Position numbers and translations under genes: made by a program
Assembly: GCF_050624435.1 (NCBI RefSeq)
Contig: NW_027459426.1
Coordinates: forward strand, 62,001 to 126,000
DNA: 64,000 nucleotides
Direction of reading: 5' to 3'
Source of the DNA: Tenrec ecaudatus
Lineage: Eukaryota; Chordata; Mammalia; Afrosoricida; Tenrecidae
The notes under the pieces: model-generated
The model's database searches: none
What the model saw: only the letters and a program-made list of their open reading frames with translations
What the model was told of the DNA's origin: nothing
Shown here: piece after piece, positions 45,874 through 58,196 of the stretch
Layout: every line of letters starts with the position of its first letter
How positions within the stretch are numbered: the first letter of the stretch is position 1

Positions 45874-46660
45874 CTGTAAATAGTTCAAGGTCTGTTTGTT
45901 GACCTTTAGGAGTGTTTTCTGGTGGAGTGTGATGAGGTGCCACTCCTGGCCCCAAAGTCTATTTTTTATATTCCCTTGGGACTCAATGTTCTGCTCCCCT
46001 TGTTGTTCTGTCACACACCTTTAGTGTTTTGCCTCGGTGTGGTGGGGTCAGATTGGACACAATTCCCAGTGTCTCCAGTGTTGTTCCCCATCATGCTATG
46101 GGTCAGTGAAGGATGTTGTGCCGCGTAGTGGGGCCAGCCCTATGGACCTCTCTATGCATTGGCTGCTCTGAGCTGGAATATCGTCCTCAGGACTTGGTGG
46201 CCCAGCATGTGCCCTGCTCTCCCTTGCACCTCCTTCCTTTGCACCTGTGTGCTCTGATGAGACATGTCCCTTTCCCTGAGCTGTAGTTTCAGTGTGGTCC
46301 TCTGAAGTACATTCTTCTTGGCGGGGGGGGGGGGGGCGGGGAGACTGTCCAGGTAGTTGGGATTGTGGCCCGCCCCTCAAACCTCTCTATTGGTTCCCTT
46401 CTTCATGCTAGTATGTTTCATTCGTGTCATGGAGCACCGGGCTGAAGTCTGGCCCCTCTTTCCCTGTGGAGATAAACAATACCCTCCCCTTTGGTGGGTT
46501 AGTACCCCGTTGTCCTTTTTTTTTCCCTTTTGCCCTCTCATTTTGAATTGGCTTCCATATGTATCCCTAGATTTGGTCTGACCCCTGCCATACTACCTAG
46601 ACCTTGCCCAGGAATGTTTGTATACACTAGCTTTTCCCCTATGCCACTTGTGCATAAATA

Positions 46661-47490
46661 AAAATCTTGATTTAAAATTATGCTCAAACTATTAGGAATG
46701 CTCTTTATTGGTTCAGTTGTAAGAATTTAATTTTCTTTGTTCTGTTTTTGAATCAATACTCAAGGCTATAGTCTGGGATCTTCCTTAGTAATCTCTTTAC
46801 ATTCTATTAACTTTAATCAAGAAATACCTCTTTGTCATATGTTATTAATTTGATTTTCTTCCATCTTGATACCATGTTTTTTATTATGCCTAGTTTTCCA
46901 GATTAAAAAAAATAGTATCTTTACTGATTTTAAATTACCCAACAACATCCCATTATTCTGTTTGAATAGCTTGCACTATTTTTCACATTAAGGATGCTTA
47001 TAAGTGCCAAAAGACAGACCAGCATTTTTATGGTATTATCTTACTAGATCATATATAACAACCATCTGATATCACCACAAATTTCAGAAGTTCTACATCC
47101 ATCTTGGATTCCTGGCAGTTCCGTTGATCTGGAATTAAAGGTGTCTCTGAGTTATTTTAGCATCATTTTATATTTGTGTCATAATGATAATAGTTTTAAA
47201 ATTTGAGAGTTAATTTAAATGTCTCTTTTGTAGAATTCACATTAATATGCACATCGACCAGTCTGCAGACAAGTACTTGTTTTCCAAATTTGGGAACATA
47301 GACAATTCCCAATGTGTTTGTTTAATCATATTAATTAATATTCAGTCAGTTATTGAAACATTGTTTATCCATAATACTGTACAGTACATTTGAATTTTTT
47401 ATGCAATTTGTTTATTTCTTTCTTTCTCTTGTTTTTAAAGAACAGTTTCCCTTTTTTTTCAGGTTTGTTTCCCTTCAGCTTCTAATCTTT
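46661..47490. other. No gene recognised
   Basis: AT-rich unique sequence. Confidence 0.5.
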
Positions 47491-47494
47491 GCTT

Positions 47495-47880
47495 AGGCTT
47501 TGGAGATGGTCGTCGGACTGTACCTGTAGGTGTAAAATGGGGTGGGAAGGTTTAGACTTCATGTGAAGGTTCTGGGATTCAAGTCACTGGTTCCTGACAA
47601 CCTTGCTGTGAGTAGCACAACTCACAAAATAACATGACTTCCCATACAGCTTGGGAAGCATATATGCACTAAGGCATTCGCTATGGAAATGTCTCTGAAG
47701 GCTGTGGTCTACATTGTTCTCTATTACAAAGTTCTTCATGGCCTTGTCTCTGGGCTCACAGCAGGCACAGTTCATGCAGCAAATAGTGTGTCTGCAGCCA
47801 GTGGCTTTCTTGGCATGACCATTGTTATGTCTTTCCTTTTTCATCGCTGAAGAGAGGATGTGAGAGAAAGGGCAGTCCCA
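47495..47880 (-). pseudogene. RPS26: RPS26 processed pseudogene
   Basis: Intronless copy of the small-subunit ribosomal protein eS26. From ATG at 47842-47844 an open frame of 86 codons runs to TGA at 47584-47586; the family length is 115 residues. Recognisable segments are RHNNGHAKKATG, NCACCEPRDKAMKNFVI, AYMLPKLYGK and VSCATHSKVVRN. The zinc-site Cys pair in the first CxxC is kept, but the first Cys of the second pair is Phe. DNA similarity continues past the stop to about 47500, and an A-run follows on the minus strand (T-run at 47451-47459). No clear target duplication was found. An old L1-type retrocopy, not functional. Confidence 0.92.
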
Positions 47881-48480
47881 GCTCCTTCATTTGTTGATGT
47901 CATGATAGCTCCTCAAATGGTTGATAAAAGCCCTAAAACAAACAAGTTTCCAGTCTTCAGTATCTCTAGTTAATATTTCCAAATTAACTTGTTTTTAAAC
48001 TATATATTCAATTATTTGCTATGGAAGGTGTTGCTCCACACCCACACACAGAAAAAATATAATGTAGACGATGGTGTTTATAGTAGAGAGTTTCTATCAT
48101 AAACTATTACTATAGGATACAGATGGACATTGGACAGTCCAAATGGGCAGTGATGTTTGCTATGTAATCAACTGGCGGACGTGTCACAAAGTTAGTAGAA
48201 AAGAGAATTAAAGGTAATGGAAGTTTTGTGCACAAATTCTGAATGGTGTTCATATTGGTAAGTCTATGAGATGAATTGAAATCTTTGGAGAAGTGAATGT
48301 AGATGGTTCGAGAATGACAATAATGACAAAACCCAAAGGTAGACTTTATGGAACACACAACCATTTGTCAAATCCTTATCAAATGAAAGTTGATCAGAAC
48401 TTTAAGCTGCATCTTTCTTTTCACACATGTTTGAATGCTTAATCCTCAGATGAAGCTGAATATGTGGACTATTTTTGGAC
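47881..48480. other. No gene recognised
   Basis: Unique sequence upstream of the KRAB-like exon. No first exon is identified. Confidence 0.5.
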
Positions 48481-48484
48481 TCAG

Positions 48485-48604
48485 TGACTGGTGAGGGTGA
48501 GGCTGTGGATTTTACCACTGAAGGATGGGCACTGCTGGGTGTTTCTCAGAAGCAACTCTACAGAGATGTGATGGTGGAGACCTTCAAGAACTTAGTGATA
48601 GTAG
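48485..48604 (+). pseudogene. KRAB-A exon of a zinc-finger gene
   Basis: Encodes a KRAB-A box, the domain by which KZFPs recruit the TRIM28 repressor. It lies between an acceptor AG (48483-48484) and a donor GTATGA (48605-48610). The frame reads [18 protein letters not shown] and then [17 protein letters not shown], matching the family VTFEDVAVDFTxEEWxLL...QxxLYRDVMLExYxNLxSLG. The DV before AVDF is replaced by GE and one E of EEW by G. The exon itself is open. A zinc-finger exon on the same strand follows 2.8 kb downstream, so they are probably one gene. It is treated as a pseudogene because the finger exon is broken. Confidence 0.87.
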
Positions 48605-49544
48605 GTATGAATAGCTTATTTCAAATTAATGCATTATTTACCAAATACAGGTGATTGTTGCCTCCATCACTGGGATAAGGGATAGGGATACCTGGTTAAA
48701 TATGACAATAAAGTTAATTTTATCTCAGTTCTGATTATATCCAAAGTTTCCCATGATCACAAATCTCTACATATTACAGTCTGCCACTACTCTGTCAGTT
48801 TTGCACAATATTAAACTTCCATGATTTTATTATGGAAGCTACACAAGTATTTCAAATACTAGCAGTATTACCCATGCTAAACAGGTATCTGTGCAACTGT
48901 GCAACTTCCCAACTGAGCAGACTTGTAGTAAGGAAGAAGTGTTCCACTTCTGGAATATAAGCCACTGGTAAACACCGACTCATAATGGAACATTCTCTGA
49001 TACAGTGACAAAGAAGAGCCCCATGCAGTTAAAAATATCCAAAATCTCATTTTTCACCCACAGACCAGGATGTCAATATCAAATTTCTGATGTTCCAGTT
49101 ACCACACAATGTGTACCACCTATGTAACCATAGTATTAGTGCATTTATTAAATGTTTGAAAGGGAAAAAGTAATTTATTTTGCAAATTATTCACACCTGC
49201 ATACTTTTTGAAATCTTGAAAAATCAAAGTATTGAAACAGCTTCAGGGAAATGTTAATAGGACTTTTTTTTCTGTCAGGAGCAGTATGCTGGTAAAATCT
49301 ATTTTGTTCTCTCAGAGTAGTAAGAGAAATGTCATGGGAGAGGGCAGAAAATTCATTCAGGATCATTGTGTCACGAAAGCATTGACCAACTCTTTATGGA
49401 AGAAATTTTACTTGATAAATTTGTAAGTAAAAGTCTCAATTGCCCAAGAACATTCTGCACAAATGCCTGCCCTTGCGTTTTCATTAATTTTAGACATTAC
49501 TACAACACCTGTGTTCATGAAAGAAAAGAAAACCACATTCATCT

Positions 49545-50570
49545 TTAGTGTTACATCTGCCCTGTGCACCATAGCTTTTTAATTTGCTCTTCTAATTATA
49601 AACTACATATGTTACTGTTGTTGTTAATCTTCAAGGATGCTTAATTGCTAATTTCTCTTTGAACATGGTTAAAACATCAAAAAATATTTACACGACAAAG
49701 TATTTCTTGTCTCATAGCTACTTCTTGTCTGTGTATAATGCTGTTCTTTTTGTTTCCTACTGTGAACTTCAATATGCATAATTGGTTCTGCTTCTCATAT
49801 GTTAATGATTAAGAAAAAACTAACCACTGAAAATGTAATGGTAAGATTCTTGAAAAATGATACAAGTACCTCCATATTACAAAAAATCTGTAAGTTTCTT
49901 GGAAGTGTAAAGCAAGATAACAAGAACCCACTTTTGAGGTGAGTGTAATTTATTTGAGAGAGAGCAATGCTCCAGATTTGAGTTGGAAGGATATATTATG
50001 TTATTTAAGTACATGTATGAGGAAAGAGACCGAAGCGAGCATTTTGACATTTTAAGTACATGTAGAGTAGATGATTAAGTACTCATCTAATAGCAAAATG
50101 AGGCAATTCAGAACCTGCCAGTGCCTCTAAAGAATCAATCCTTTGGTGATCTCCTTCTTTAATACTTACAGATAAGCCGCTCAGAGCCAAAATTGTCTTA
50201 TCATCTTATAATACCCTGTCTTTACATGTACATGTAGGAATATGTTGTTTATATATATAAATATGTAAAGATATAAATGATATAAAATAAATATCTGTGC
50301 ATAATCAACACACCGTCTACACATATAGATCACCTCATATTAAGTTGGTGATCAACGTTCTTTTCACCAGCACTATGACTTAGTAGCCAACACCTAATTC
50401 ACCTGGTGTAGTGGTGAAGGAAAAAAAAAAGTCACTTTTCATCATTAGTGTTACATCTGCATTGTGTCCCGTAGTTTTTAATTTGATCTTCTAATTAGAA
50501 ACTGTACACATTATTGTTAGTGATAAACTTCTAAGATGTGTTTAATTGCCAATTGCTCTTTGAATATTGC
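49545..50570. repeat. Pair of similar ~125-bp segments
   Basis: 49545-49675 and 50445-50570 share the order agtgttacatctgc, then tagttttt/tagcttttt, taatttg.tcttctaatta, gatg..taattgc and tctttgaa, in direct orientation about 900 bp apart. Either a local duplication or two copies of an unnamed repeat. Confidence 0.7.
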
Positions 50571-50745
50571 CTGCTAACCACAAGTTTGGCAGTTCTAAAC
50601 CACCACCTGTTCCAAGGCCTTGTACTGCATTGAAAAGCTATCATCTCAGAAAACTACGGGTAAATTTTTACATGCACCTGAAGTGTTGAACTGAGTCATA
50701 ATCCACTCAAAGTGAATTTTGAGACATAGTTGGTACATCAACAAA
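50562..50745 (+). mobile_element. AfroSINE copy, decayed
   Basis: Plus strand tgcctgctaaccacaagttt, ggcagttctaaaccaccac, and a tail with gagtcataatccactcaaag, matching the tRNA-related head and RTE-like tail of AfroSINEs. Confidence 0.72.
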
Positions 50746-51434
50746 CCAAAATCCATGAAAAAATAGAAATTATTCCAGAAAACATTTAATTCCATCTCAT
50801 GTTATTGTAGATGAAAATAAATGTATGTTTGTATATATGCATATGCAGTCACAGAAACATAAGGCTTGTGGTGCATGATATTAAGCATTTCATTGCTAAC
50901 TGAAAGGAGAGTGGTTCTAACACATCGGCCACACATTATGAGAAATACGATATTATTGTTCTGATAAAAATTAATATTCCTATCTACCTTATAGCGTCAC
51001 AATGAGTAGAATGACTAAATTACAGCCTATATCTCTATCCATATATCTATTAGAATATAATATAAAAGCATATGCATTACAAATATGGTTGCATATACAA
51101 ATGTATAACCTATACATATATTAATTCAATTACCAAAATTATGACTAAAGAAATGGCACTCAATATAAAGTGTCAACATTTATTTTAATAGTACACTTAA
51201 AATATTTATTGCAGATATATAGTTTTAATCCCTGTGAATTACTTTTAAATATTTAAATATATTTCTCATATGCCCATTTATATAATTTCTCCATATTTTA
51301 TTAACTCACCAACCATTATGATTGTATCTGATATTTAAATTTATGATTTGTTAGATAATTGAGATAAATTGTGTATGTTTACTATCTATGGGCATAATAA
51401 AATGGTAAAAACCTTCTTTTTACCTGCTTGTTTT

Positions 51435-52385
51435 AGTAGAAAGTATTTGCCCTTGATATCCTCTAGAATATATGAAGTAAATACTATTCATGAGCTCTCC
51501 AGTCAAATTGGAATTCTTCCTGAATTAAAAAGACCAGAACACTTATATCCCATGGAACATCTTTGGGATGGAAAATCATTCAAGCATTTACCTTCACTAC
51601 AGCATAACAAGCAATTTCATACTCAGTTCAATGCTGACAAGTTTAACAAAAATGGAAAAAACAATATGAACATTACAATAGAATTTCTAAAAGAAAGCAA
51701 AGGTGACAATAAATAATATAGAAAACTCCATGGAGATCCGTCAACACTCACGGATGATATTGAAATTTTCAATGGAGCTCAATCTCATGAATGCAAGCAC
51801 TGTGGGAAGGCTTTTACTCAAGACACATGTGTCATTCAACATTTGAAAACTCACAGCAGAGGAATGTGGCAAAGCTTTTCTTAGAGCCTCAGGTCATACT
51901 AGACATATGCGAGTTTACACTGGAAGTAGGCCTTATAAACGTAAAGACTGAGAAAAATCTTTTACTAGATCTGCTAGCTTTACACAACATATGAGAATTC
52001 ACAGTGGGGAGAGGCCTTATGAGTGTAAGGAATACAAGAGAACATTTACTCAATCCACAAACCTCAAAATACATATGAGTATTCACAGTGGGCAGAGGTT
52101 TTATGAGTGTAAGGAATGTGGAAATGCCTTTAATAATTCCTCAGAACTCAATCAGCATATGAGAATTCATAGTGGAGAGAAGACATTATTACAGTAATGA
52201 ATGTAGGAACTAATTTATTCAATACTCACACCTCATTAACCATATAACAACTCAAAGTAAAGGGAAGACTTATGAATGTAAGGAACATAGTAACAGATTT
52301 AGGAATGTAAGGAATGTAGTAACAGATTTAGTGAATCCAAAAACTTCACTGTACATATGAAAAACCCATATTGCAGAGAAGCATT
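51435..52385 (+). pseudogene. C2H2 zinc-finger exon of a KRAB-ZNF pseudogene
   Basis: Starts after a pyrimidine tract and AG near 51434. The first part (to 51713) is a linker-like region of about 90 codons ending in TAA (51714-51716). The same frame then continues into the first finger, [21 protein letters not shown]. Later fingers are frameshifted relative to it: [20 protein letters not shown]; a finger with its first Cys pair lost and a TGA; CKEYKRTFTQSTNLKIHMSIHSG (second Cys replaced by Tyr); CKECGNAFNNSSELNQHMRIHSG; then two or three eroded fingers to 52385. The linkers read HSGERPYE rather than TGEKPYE. Stops, a frameshift and lost Cys residues make it non-functional as a DNA-binding array. 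Confidence 0.9.
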
Positions 52386-53250
52386 AGGAATTATGACAAA
52401 GCTTTATAACTCTTTAGTAGTGTGTGCGCTCAATTTTCTCATCTGCTGACTTCTATAGATGCAACATAAATTTTATGGATCATTAATTTTATTTATATAC
52501 AAATATTTTTATGACCTCATCAATATATAGGAATTTGGTAATGTTTTATACACTATTTTCTAAAATTTTATTAAAGAATATATTAATAATCCTGTACCAC
52601 TATTTTCTGAACATATATACTTTTATATGAATAAATACTTGTGGGGATCTAGCTGTCATATGGTATGTGTATTTATAACAAGTTAATATCAACTCGTTTT
52701 TAAGTAACTGTGAAATTCTGTGATCCAATTAGTAGTGTTTCAATGTAGTTTCTGCTGGAATCACACAGGCTACTTTCTGGATGAACTCAAAGTACTATTT
52801 TTGTTAGTGGTACCAGGAAAGGGCATTCTGGAGGTGAATCACTGTACAAAAACACCATATATGTTGAGGTGATGAATTTGTCTATAGCAATCAACTAGAA
52901 CAAAGTCCAACATGCTTTAAGGTGTCAAAGACCCCACAGACAGCCTGGTCTCAATCTAGGACACAAGAGTTTTCTTTTGTTTTCCCAAGAAGAAAATATG
53001 ACTTTTCATGATCCATGTAAATGATGTGGCTGCTAATCCTAGAAAACATGGTTACTGATTGATAGCATGTCCAATGCACTGTTACTGGTAAAAAACAGAC
53101 TTGGACATGTGCTTCTGAGCCAGTGGGTCACAGTAATCAGCCTTGTATATTTCACTTGACTACCATGTCTAAAGTAATTTTTATCTTCTTTGCACCAGTT
53201 TAAGTCTTTTTATGCCCAAACAGTAATCACAGTGACTAATACTGGATAAT
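52386..53250. other. 3' flank of the ZNF pseudogene, no gene
   Basis: AT-rich. The ZNF 3' UTR and polyadenylation sites may lie here, but none is decisive. Confidence 0.45.
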
Positions 53251-53268
53251 TGGAATGAAAGATTTCTT

Positions 53269-54214
53269 TTGTTTTGTTTTTAATCATTTTATCATACAAC
53301 TCTTATCACAACCCATACATATATCAATCGCGTAAAGCACATCTGTACATGCATTGCCCTCATCATTCTCAAAACATTTTTTCTCCACTTAAGCCACTGG
53401 CATCAGTTCATCTCCCCCGCCTCCACTCCCCCCACCCTCTTGAACCCTCGATAATTTAAAAATTATTTTGTCATATCTTACACTGTCCAACGTCTCCTTT
53501 CACCCACTTTTCTGTTGTCTGTCCCCCATGGAGGAGGTTATATATAGATCCTTGCAATCGGTTCTCCCTTTCCACCCCTTCCTCCCTCCACCCTCCCAGT
53601 ATTGCCGCTCGTAGCACTGGTCCTGAAGGTATCATCCACCCTGGATTCCCTGTGTTTCCAGTACCGAACTGTACCAGTGTACATCCTTTTGTCTAGCCAG
53701 ATTTGTAAGGTAGAATTGGGATCAGGATAGTTGCGGGGTAGAAAGCATTTAGGAACTAGAAGGAAGTTGTATGTTTCATTTTTGCTACATTGAAACCTAA
53801 CTGGCTCATCTCATTCCTGCGGCCCTTCTGTAAGGGAATCTCCAATTGCCTGCAGATGGACTTTGGGTCACCACTACGCACAGCACAGCCCCTTATTCAC
53901 AATGATATGATTGTTTGTTCTGAGGATACCTGATACCTGATCCCTTTGACACCTCAGGACCACACAGGCTGGTGTGCTCCTTCCATGTAGGCTTTGTTGC
54001 TTCTGAGCTAGATGGCCACTTTTTTACCTTCAAGCCTTTAAGACCCCAGACCCTATATCTTTTGATAATCAGGCACCCTCAGCTTTCTTCACCACATTTG
54101 CTTATGCACCAACTTTGTCTTTGGCGATTATGCCAGGAAGGTGAGCATCATGAAATGCCAGTTTAATAGAACAAAATACTCTTGCATTGAGGGGGAACTT
54201 GAGTGGAGCCCCAA
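53269..54214 (-). mobile_element. L1 3' UTR copy with perfect 18-bp target duplication
   Basis: Minus-oriented L1 3' end truncated within the UTR after one 235-bp module. Flanked by exact copies of tggaatgaaagatttctt (53251-53268 and 54215-54232). The perfect long duplication suggests a relatively recent insertion. Confidence 0.95.
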
Positions 54215-54232
54215 TGGAATGAAAGATTTCTT

Positions 54233-55925
54233 ATCTAACTGGGCATACTCAGGAATCTTGACTCCTCCTTCAAGATCCTGACTTCATTTTGTTTTCAATT
54301 TATTAGGTCTGATCTCGGCCCAACATTTTTGTATCTTCACTTCCACTTAGTTCATGGTTAATTGAGTTTATTTTTTAATGAGGAGGGTGCCATTTTATCA
54401 CCTGGGGTTTCTCCAACCTAAACTTTCAAAATATTAAGGTCCAGTCTCCTGAAGGACAAATCACAGATCTTTTTTATTCAGGGAGTTTCCTGATATTTGT
54501 ATATTTTTCATTTAGTCATTTTATGTTCTGGTGAATGCCAGGTATAGGTTTTTGTGTATGTGTGTAATTTATTGACATTTGCTCATTTCTCTTAGTTCAA
54601 AAATATCAGGTTAAGAAGTTTATTTATCTGAGATAAAAGACATACGTTTAAATTCATATTTTTGATGAGGAAATTCTCCACTCAGAACTCTTTTCAAATG
54701 ATTGAATTTCAGGGGAAAACATGGCTGCCTGAAAGACTCTTTTAGCAAACTCAACCAATCTCAGTCAGAATATAACTATAACGTATATTATTTTTATTCT
54801 CTTTTTAAAAAACTTTAATCTCCCACCCCACCCAGATAACCCAGAACTTCATATAACAGCAAGTCCTTCAACTTGGCAACTAACCAGTGCTGCCATTTAC
54901 CTCTTAATGACCTCCCCCTGATTAGAAGCGCCCCTTCCCCACCACTAAAACCTCAAGCCTCCATTCCTACTGGACCTCCATTTCCTTTCTGGGACCCCTG
55001 CATTGATGATGGCTATTTGGTGTGACACAGAAACCCAATGCCTCTCCACTATGTCCCATGTGACACTGACGCTTAAAGCTGCTAAACAGAGTGTCGCCCC
55101 CCCCCCCAAAAAGGGGATCGCTTTCTTATAAACACAGTAACATTGATCTGTTGTGCTCTTCATGTACTATATAGGGAATTGATGTTAATCTTTTAGATTA
55201 CTTACTAGATATACTCTATCTATACCACATTCACCACTACCTCAAGACACACCCCTCATTTTCTCAGTGACACCCTTTCACATAAACTATCAAGTACTAG
55301 AATACCTCTTGAAATTCCCTTTTCTAATTTATAAAAAAAACATTATACTTAGTCAGAAGACCACTTATGATTATAACATCGCTTAAACCCTACCCTTGTG
55401 CTAATATATCCTATTCTCTGTACCTACTCATCTATTAAGATTTCTTCATCTCCGCTCAACAATATTTAGTTATCTGTTATTCTCCTCTAACTCAAAGATC
55501 CAGCACCACATGATCTCAACACAGCCCTCAACCCTGCATACTACCTATATTTGAAGTAATATGCCACAACAATAATAAACTTCCATACTTAAGTAGCTTT
55601 ATAATATATATATATGTGTATATATGTATGTATATGCACCACATCTGGTATTTATATCTCTGGTTGTTGTCCTACATTTGGCATGAGTGTATTCCTATGT
55701 CTATTCAGAATCTGTGAAGATTTTCTCTACTCAGTAGAAATGGGTATCCAGAGAGGATGTACTGGTTACCCTCTTTATATTTCCCATATCACCATGTTTG
55801 AAGCTTAGCTTTGCATATCTTTCCCACCAGTGATGCCTTATTGTTGTGTCACTGGTTGCACAGTGCATCTCAGTGCTTGGGCAGCTATATCATGATGCTT
55901 CTTTGGTAACCCCAGTGGATTAGGG
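54233..55925. other. No gene recognised
   Basis: Unique sequence with a short homopolymer C-run (55097-55107) and a TA/TG microsatellite near 55605-55630. Confidence 0.5.
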
Positions 55926-55929
55926 AATT

Positions 55930-56125
55930 TAGCCCTAGTGGTGCTTTGACAGAAACGTTTGATAGCTAAGGACATGGTCTGTGTGCTACTCCTACCAGTT
56001 ACTTCACTGGGAAGGACAATGATACGTTTACAGCCTGAGAAACCATGAAAGGGGCAGCTACCTAGGGTGCTGAATGAACTCCATGAGAGGGGTCTGTGTG
56101 GGGTCGTATCAACAGTTATACTCTG
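55930..56125 (+). mobile_element. AfroSINE copy, decayed
   Basis: Plus strand agccctagtggtgctttga (A-box-like head), ctactcctaccagttact, gggaaggacaatgatac, and gtttacagcctgagaaacc match AfroSINE order. A 119-codon minus frame across it is not a gene. Confidence 0.75.
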
Positions 56126-56880
56126 GGCTCCAAACAGAAAGACAGCGCTTGAACACAGGTCTGCTTTGCATTGTTTGAATGACATTCCAGAGCACATTCA
56201 CCATGCCTTACTCACCATAATCAGGGTGTCATAATTCTGAGGTCTTGTTCACCCTCTATCTTTTTGCCTTCACTGCCTTTGCAGTTGGTCTCTGGCATGC
56301 TTTCCCTGATGCAAATCTCATTTCCCTGAGGTGCGTCTTCTCTGTGTCAGCTTGGTCAGGCCGTGATACTCAGTAGATTGGCAATCATGCTACCTTGTAA
56401 ATTTGAAGCCCTTGTTGTGTGAAGGCTTATTTGTTGGTCTGTGATCCCAAATTACTCTAGCAAAGAAGATGAGACTGCTACCATTGAGATTTAGCGCATT
56501 GGAAGTCCTAGAGAAGAGATCTTCTCAGTCGTACATGGGAGATGTGAGTGAATATAGAGCCAATAGAAGGGTGTTAATTTTTCTTATATATTATGGATAT
56601 TGTCTTCCATTTGTATAAGTCCACCAGGGTGAGCTTATGTGATAAACCATGTCACAAATGTAGGTTGGAATACCAACCCTTTATCCAGTAAAGGACTAAC
56701 ACCTCTGGTTGGATGTCACCCTGATGGATGCCCTGCACGGTCTTTTATTTTATCTGTTAGCTAGGACATGTGTTAGTAAGCTTGTATGCACTTTCTCAAA
56801 GTACACAAGGAATGAGGGAGCAGAATAAGCACTAAGTTCTCATAACAAATGGCCTTACCCGGAAACTCAAGGTGTTGGTC
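56126..56880. other. No gene recognised
   Basis: Unique sequence without exon or repeat signatures. Confidence 0.5.
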
Positions 56881-56887
56881 CTTGAGA

Positions 56888-57065
56888 ATGATTTGTCTTC
56901 ACTTTCGGCAGTCCATGGTGCTGTCAATGTTTTCTGCCATTACTATATTCTAACACTTTGATTCTTCTTCAGTCTTCCTTTCTATGCACTGAAGAATGTA
57001 TAACTTTCACATTCCTTGGTCACAGGAAATTGAAAATACTGTCTGCACACTTCTTTAATTTCCTT
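56888..57065 (-). mobile_element. RTE LINE 3' fragment
   Basis: Plus strand cggcagtccatggtgctgtc, and gattcttcttcagtcttcct, resemble the RTE reverse complement. Short and decayed. Confidence 0.6.
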
Positions 57066-57329
57066 TTCTCAATTGTGTTTTAAATATATTACATGCCCTA
57101 AATCAATGACACTACAAGCAGAAGAATCATATGCTCCAAGGGGATGATTGATAAAGTTATCTGCATTAAAGAAAAAAAAATCTGGAAGGTGAGAAGAGGT
57201 GAATAGAAAACACAGAGTTAGGGGTGGATGTGGGGGTCACACTTAACCCTAGCTCAATCTAAGAACAATTAGTTCTTATGACCTTGCCCTGATCAGTATG
57301 TGCCCTTTTGAAGGAACCACAGGTGTGGG

Positions 57330-57480
57330 TGCTACAGCAAAGTGTGGTGAAGAAATGAGATGGTATCTTGCTCTCAGAAAGAATGGTGTCTGGGGTCTTA
57401 AGCTTTGTTTTTAAACAAGCAGTCATCTCAGTGTAACGTCAACTAAGTCCACATGGAGAAGAACACCAACATGCTGATCA
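57330..57480 (+). mobile_element. L1 3' UTR module fragment
   Basis: Plus strand gcaaagtgtggtgaagaaat, ggtgtctggggtcttaa and aagtccacatggagaagaac match one 235-bp 3' UTR module. No L1 3' terminus is present, so this is a recombination or deletion remnant. Confidence 0.8.
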
Positions 57481-58140
57481 AAGGATTGCCAATAGTCACA
57501 TTCAAATCTAAGGAGAGAATTGTATCAGAGTTTAATTTTTTAACTCTGATTTTGAGAAGGCTGTGGATGACATTTGAAGGCCAAATACATTTGCGGGTTC
57601 TACACAAGGAATAAGCTTCTGGTGATTTCTCTCTGACCATAAATAAGGGATGGGAATAACCTGGTTATCAGACAGAGTATTAGAGAGATGATTATAGCAG
57701 ATTGAAATAAAAAATCTGACTTGAAAGTTAAAAACTTGTTATTTGATCTCCCTATTGATACACTTTCACCTTAATCTTGTTTTTTAATACTTTCTGGTTT
57801 TGGTTTCCAAATTGAGTTTATTTCTTTACTGTTGTTGTTATTGTTGGCAGCCTTCTGAGTCTGTTATGGATCTTTCTATACATATTTGGTATATAGAACC
57901 CAGTGTGGGTGACTCTATAGAAACTATAGCTACATTAAGGGTTCCTGGTGGGAGATAATGAGGAGTTGCTATCAAGAAATTTAAGCAAAAACAAACAAAC
58001 AAAAAAGAAATATAAGCCAAAAGAAAATGTTTGAAACTGATAGTCATTTGCATGACAAGATACAACTATTGAATGATGTGATATCTGGATTAGTTCTCAA
58101 AATGGTTTGAGGAAAAAGAACGAATCAGAAAATTCCAAGG
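57481..58140. other. No gene recognised
   Basis: AT-rich unique sequence. Confidence 0.5.
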
Positions 58141-58196
58141 CTTCTGCAGGCATACTTTAAAATCCTCAAGGTAACATCTTTGCTTTTCAACACTTT

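Larger units (their letters stand above)
44088..46660. mobile_element. Rearranged L1 3' UTR copy with opposite-orientation halves
   Basis: 44088-44480 is L1 3' UTR in plus orientation. About 44485-44535 is a further plus-oriented piece from elsewhere in the UTR. From about 44539 to 46660 the sequence is the same 3' UTR in minus orientation, reaching to just before ORF2. No terminal poly-A or clean target duplication is seen. The minus segment is interrupted by a SPIN copy at 45665-45873. It is a product of inversion, foldback or recombination between L1 copies rather than a simple insertion. Confidence 0.82.
48605..51434. other. Probable intron of the KRAB-ZNF pseudogene
   Basis: AT-rich. 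Contains an internal sequence duplication (49545-49675 and 50445-50570) and an AfroSINE. I cannot recognise a KRAB-B or linker exon. Confidence 0.45.

Noticed and set aside
55838-56197. 119-codon minus-strand open frame
   Set aside because: Overlaps a decayed AfroSINE; the frame has no protein similarity.
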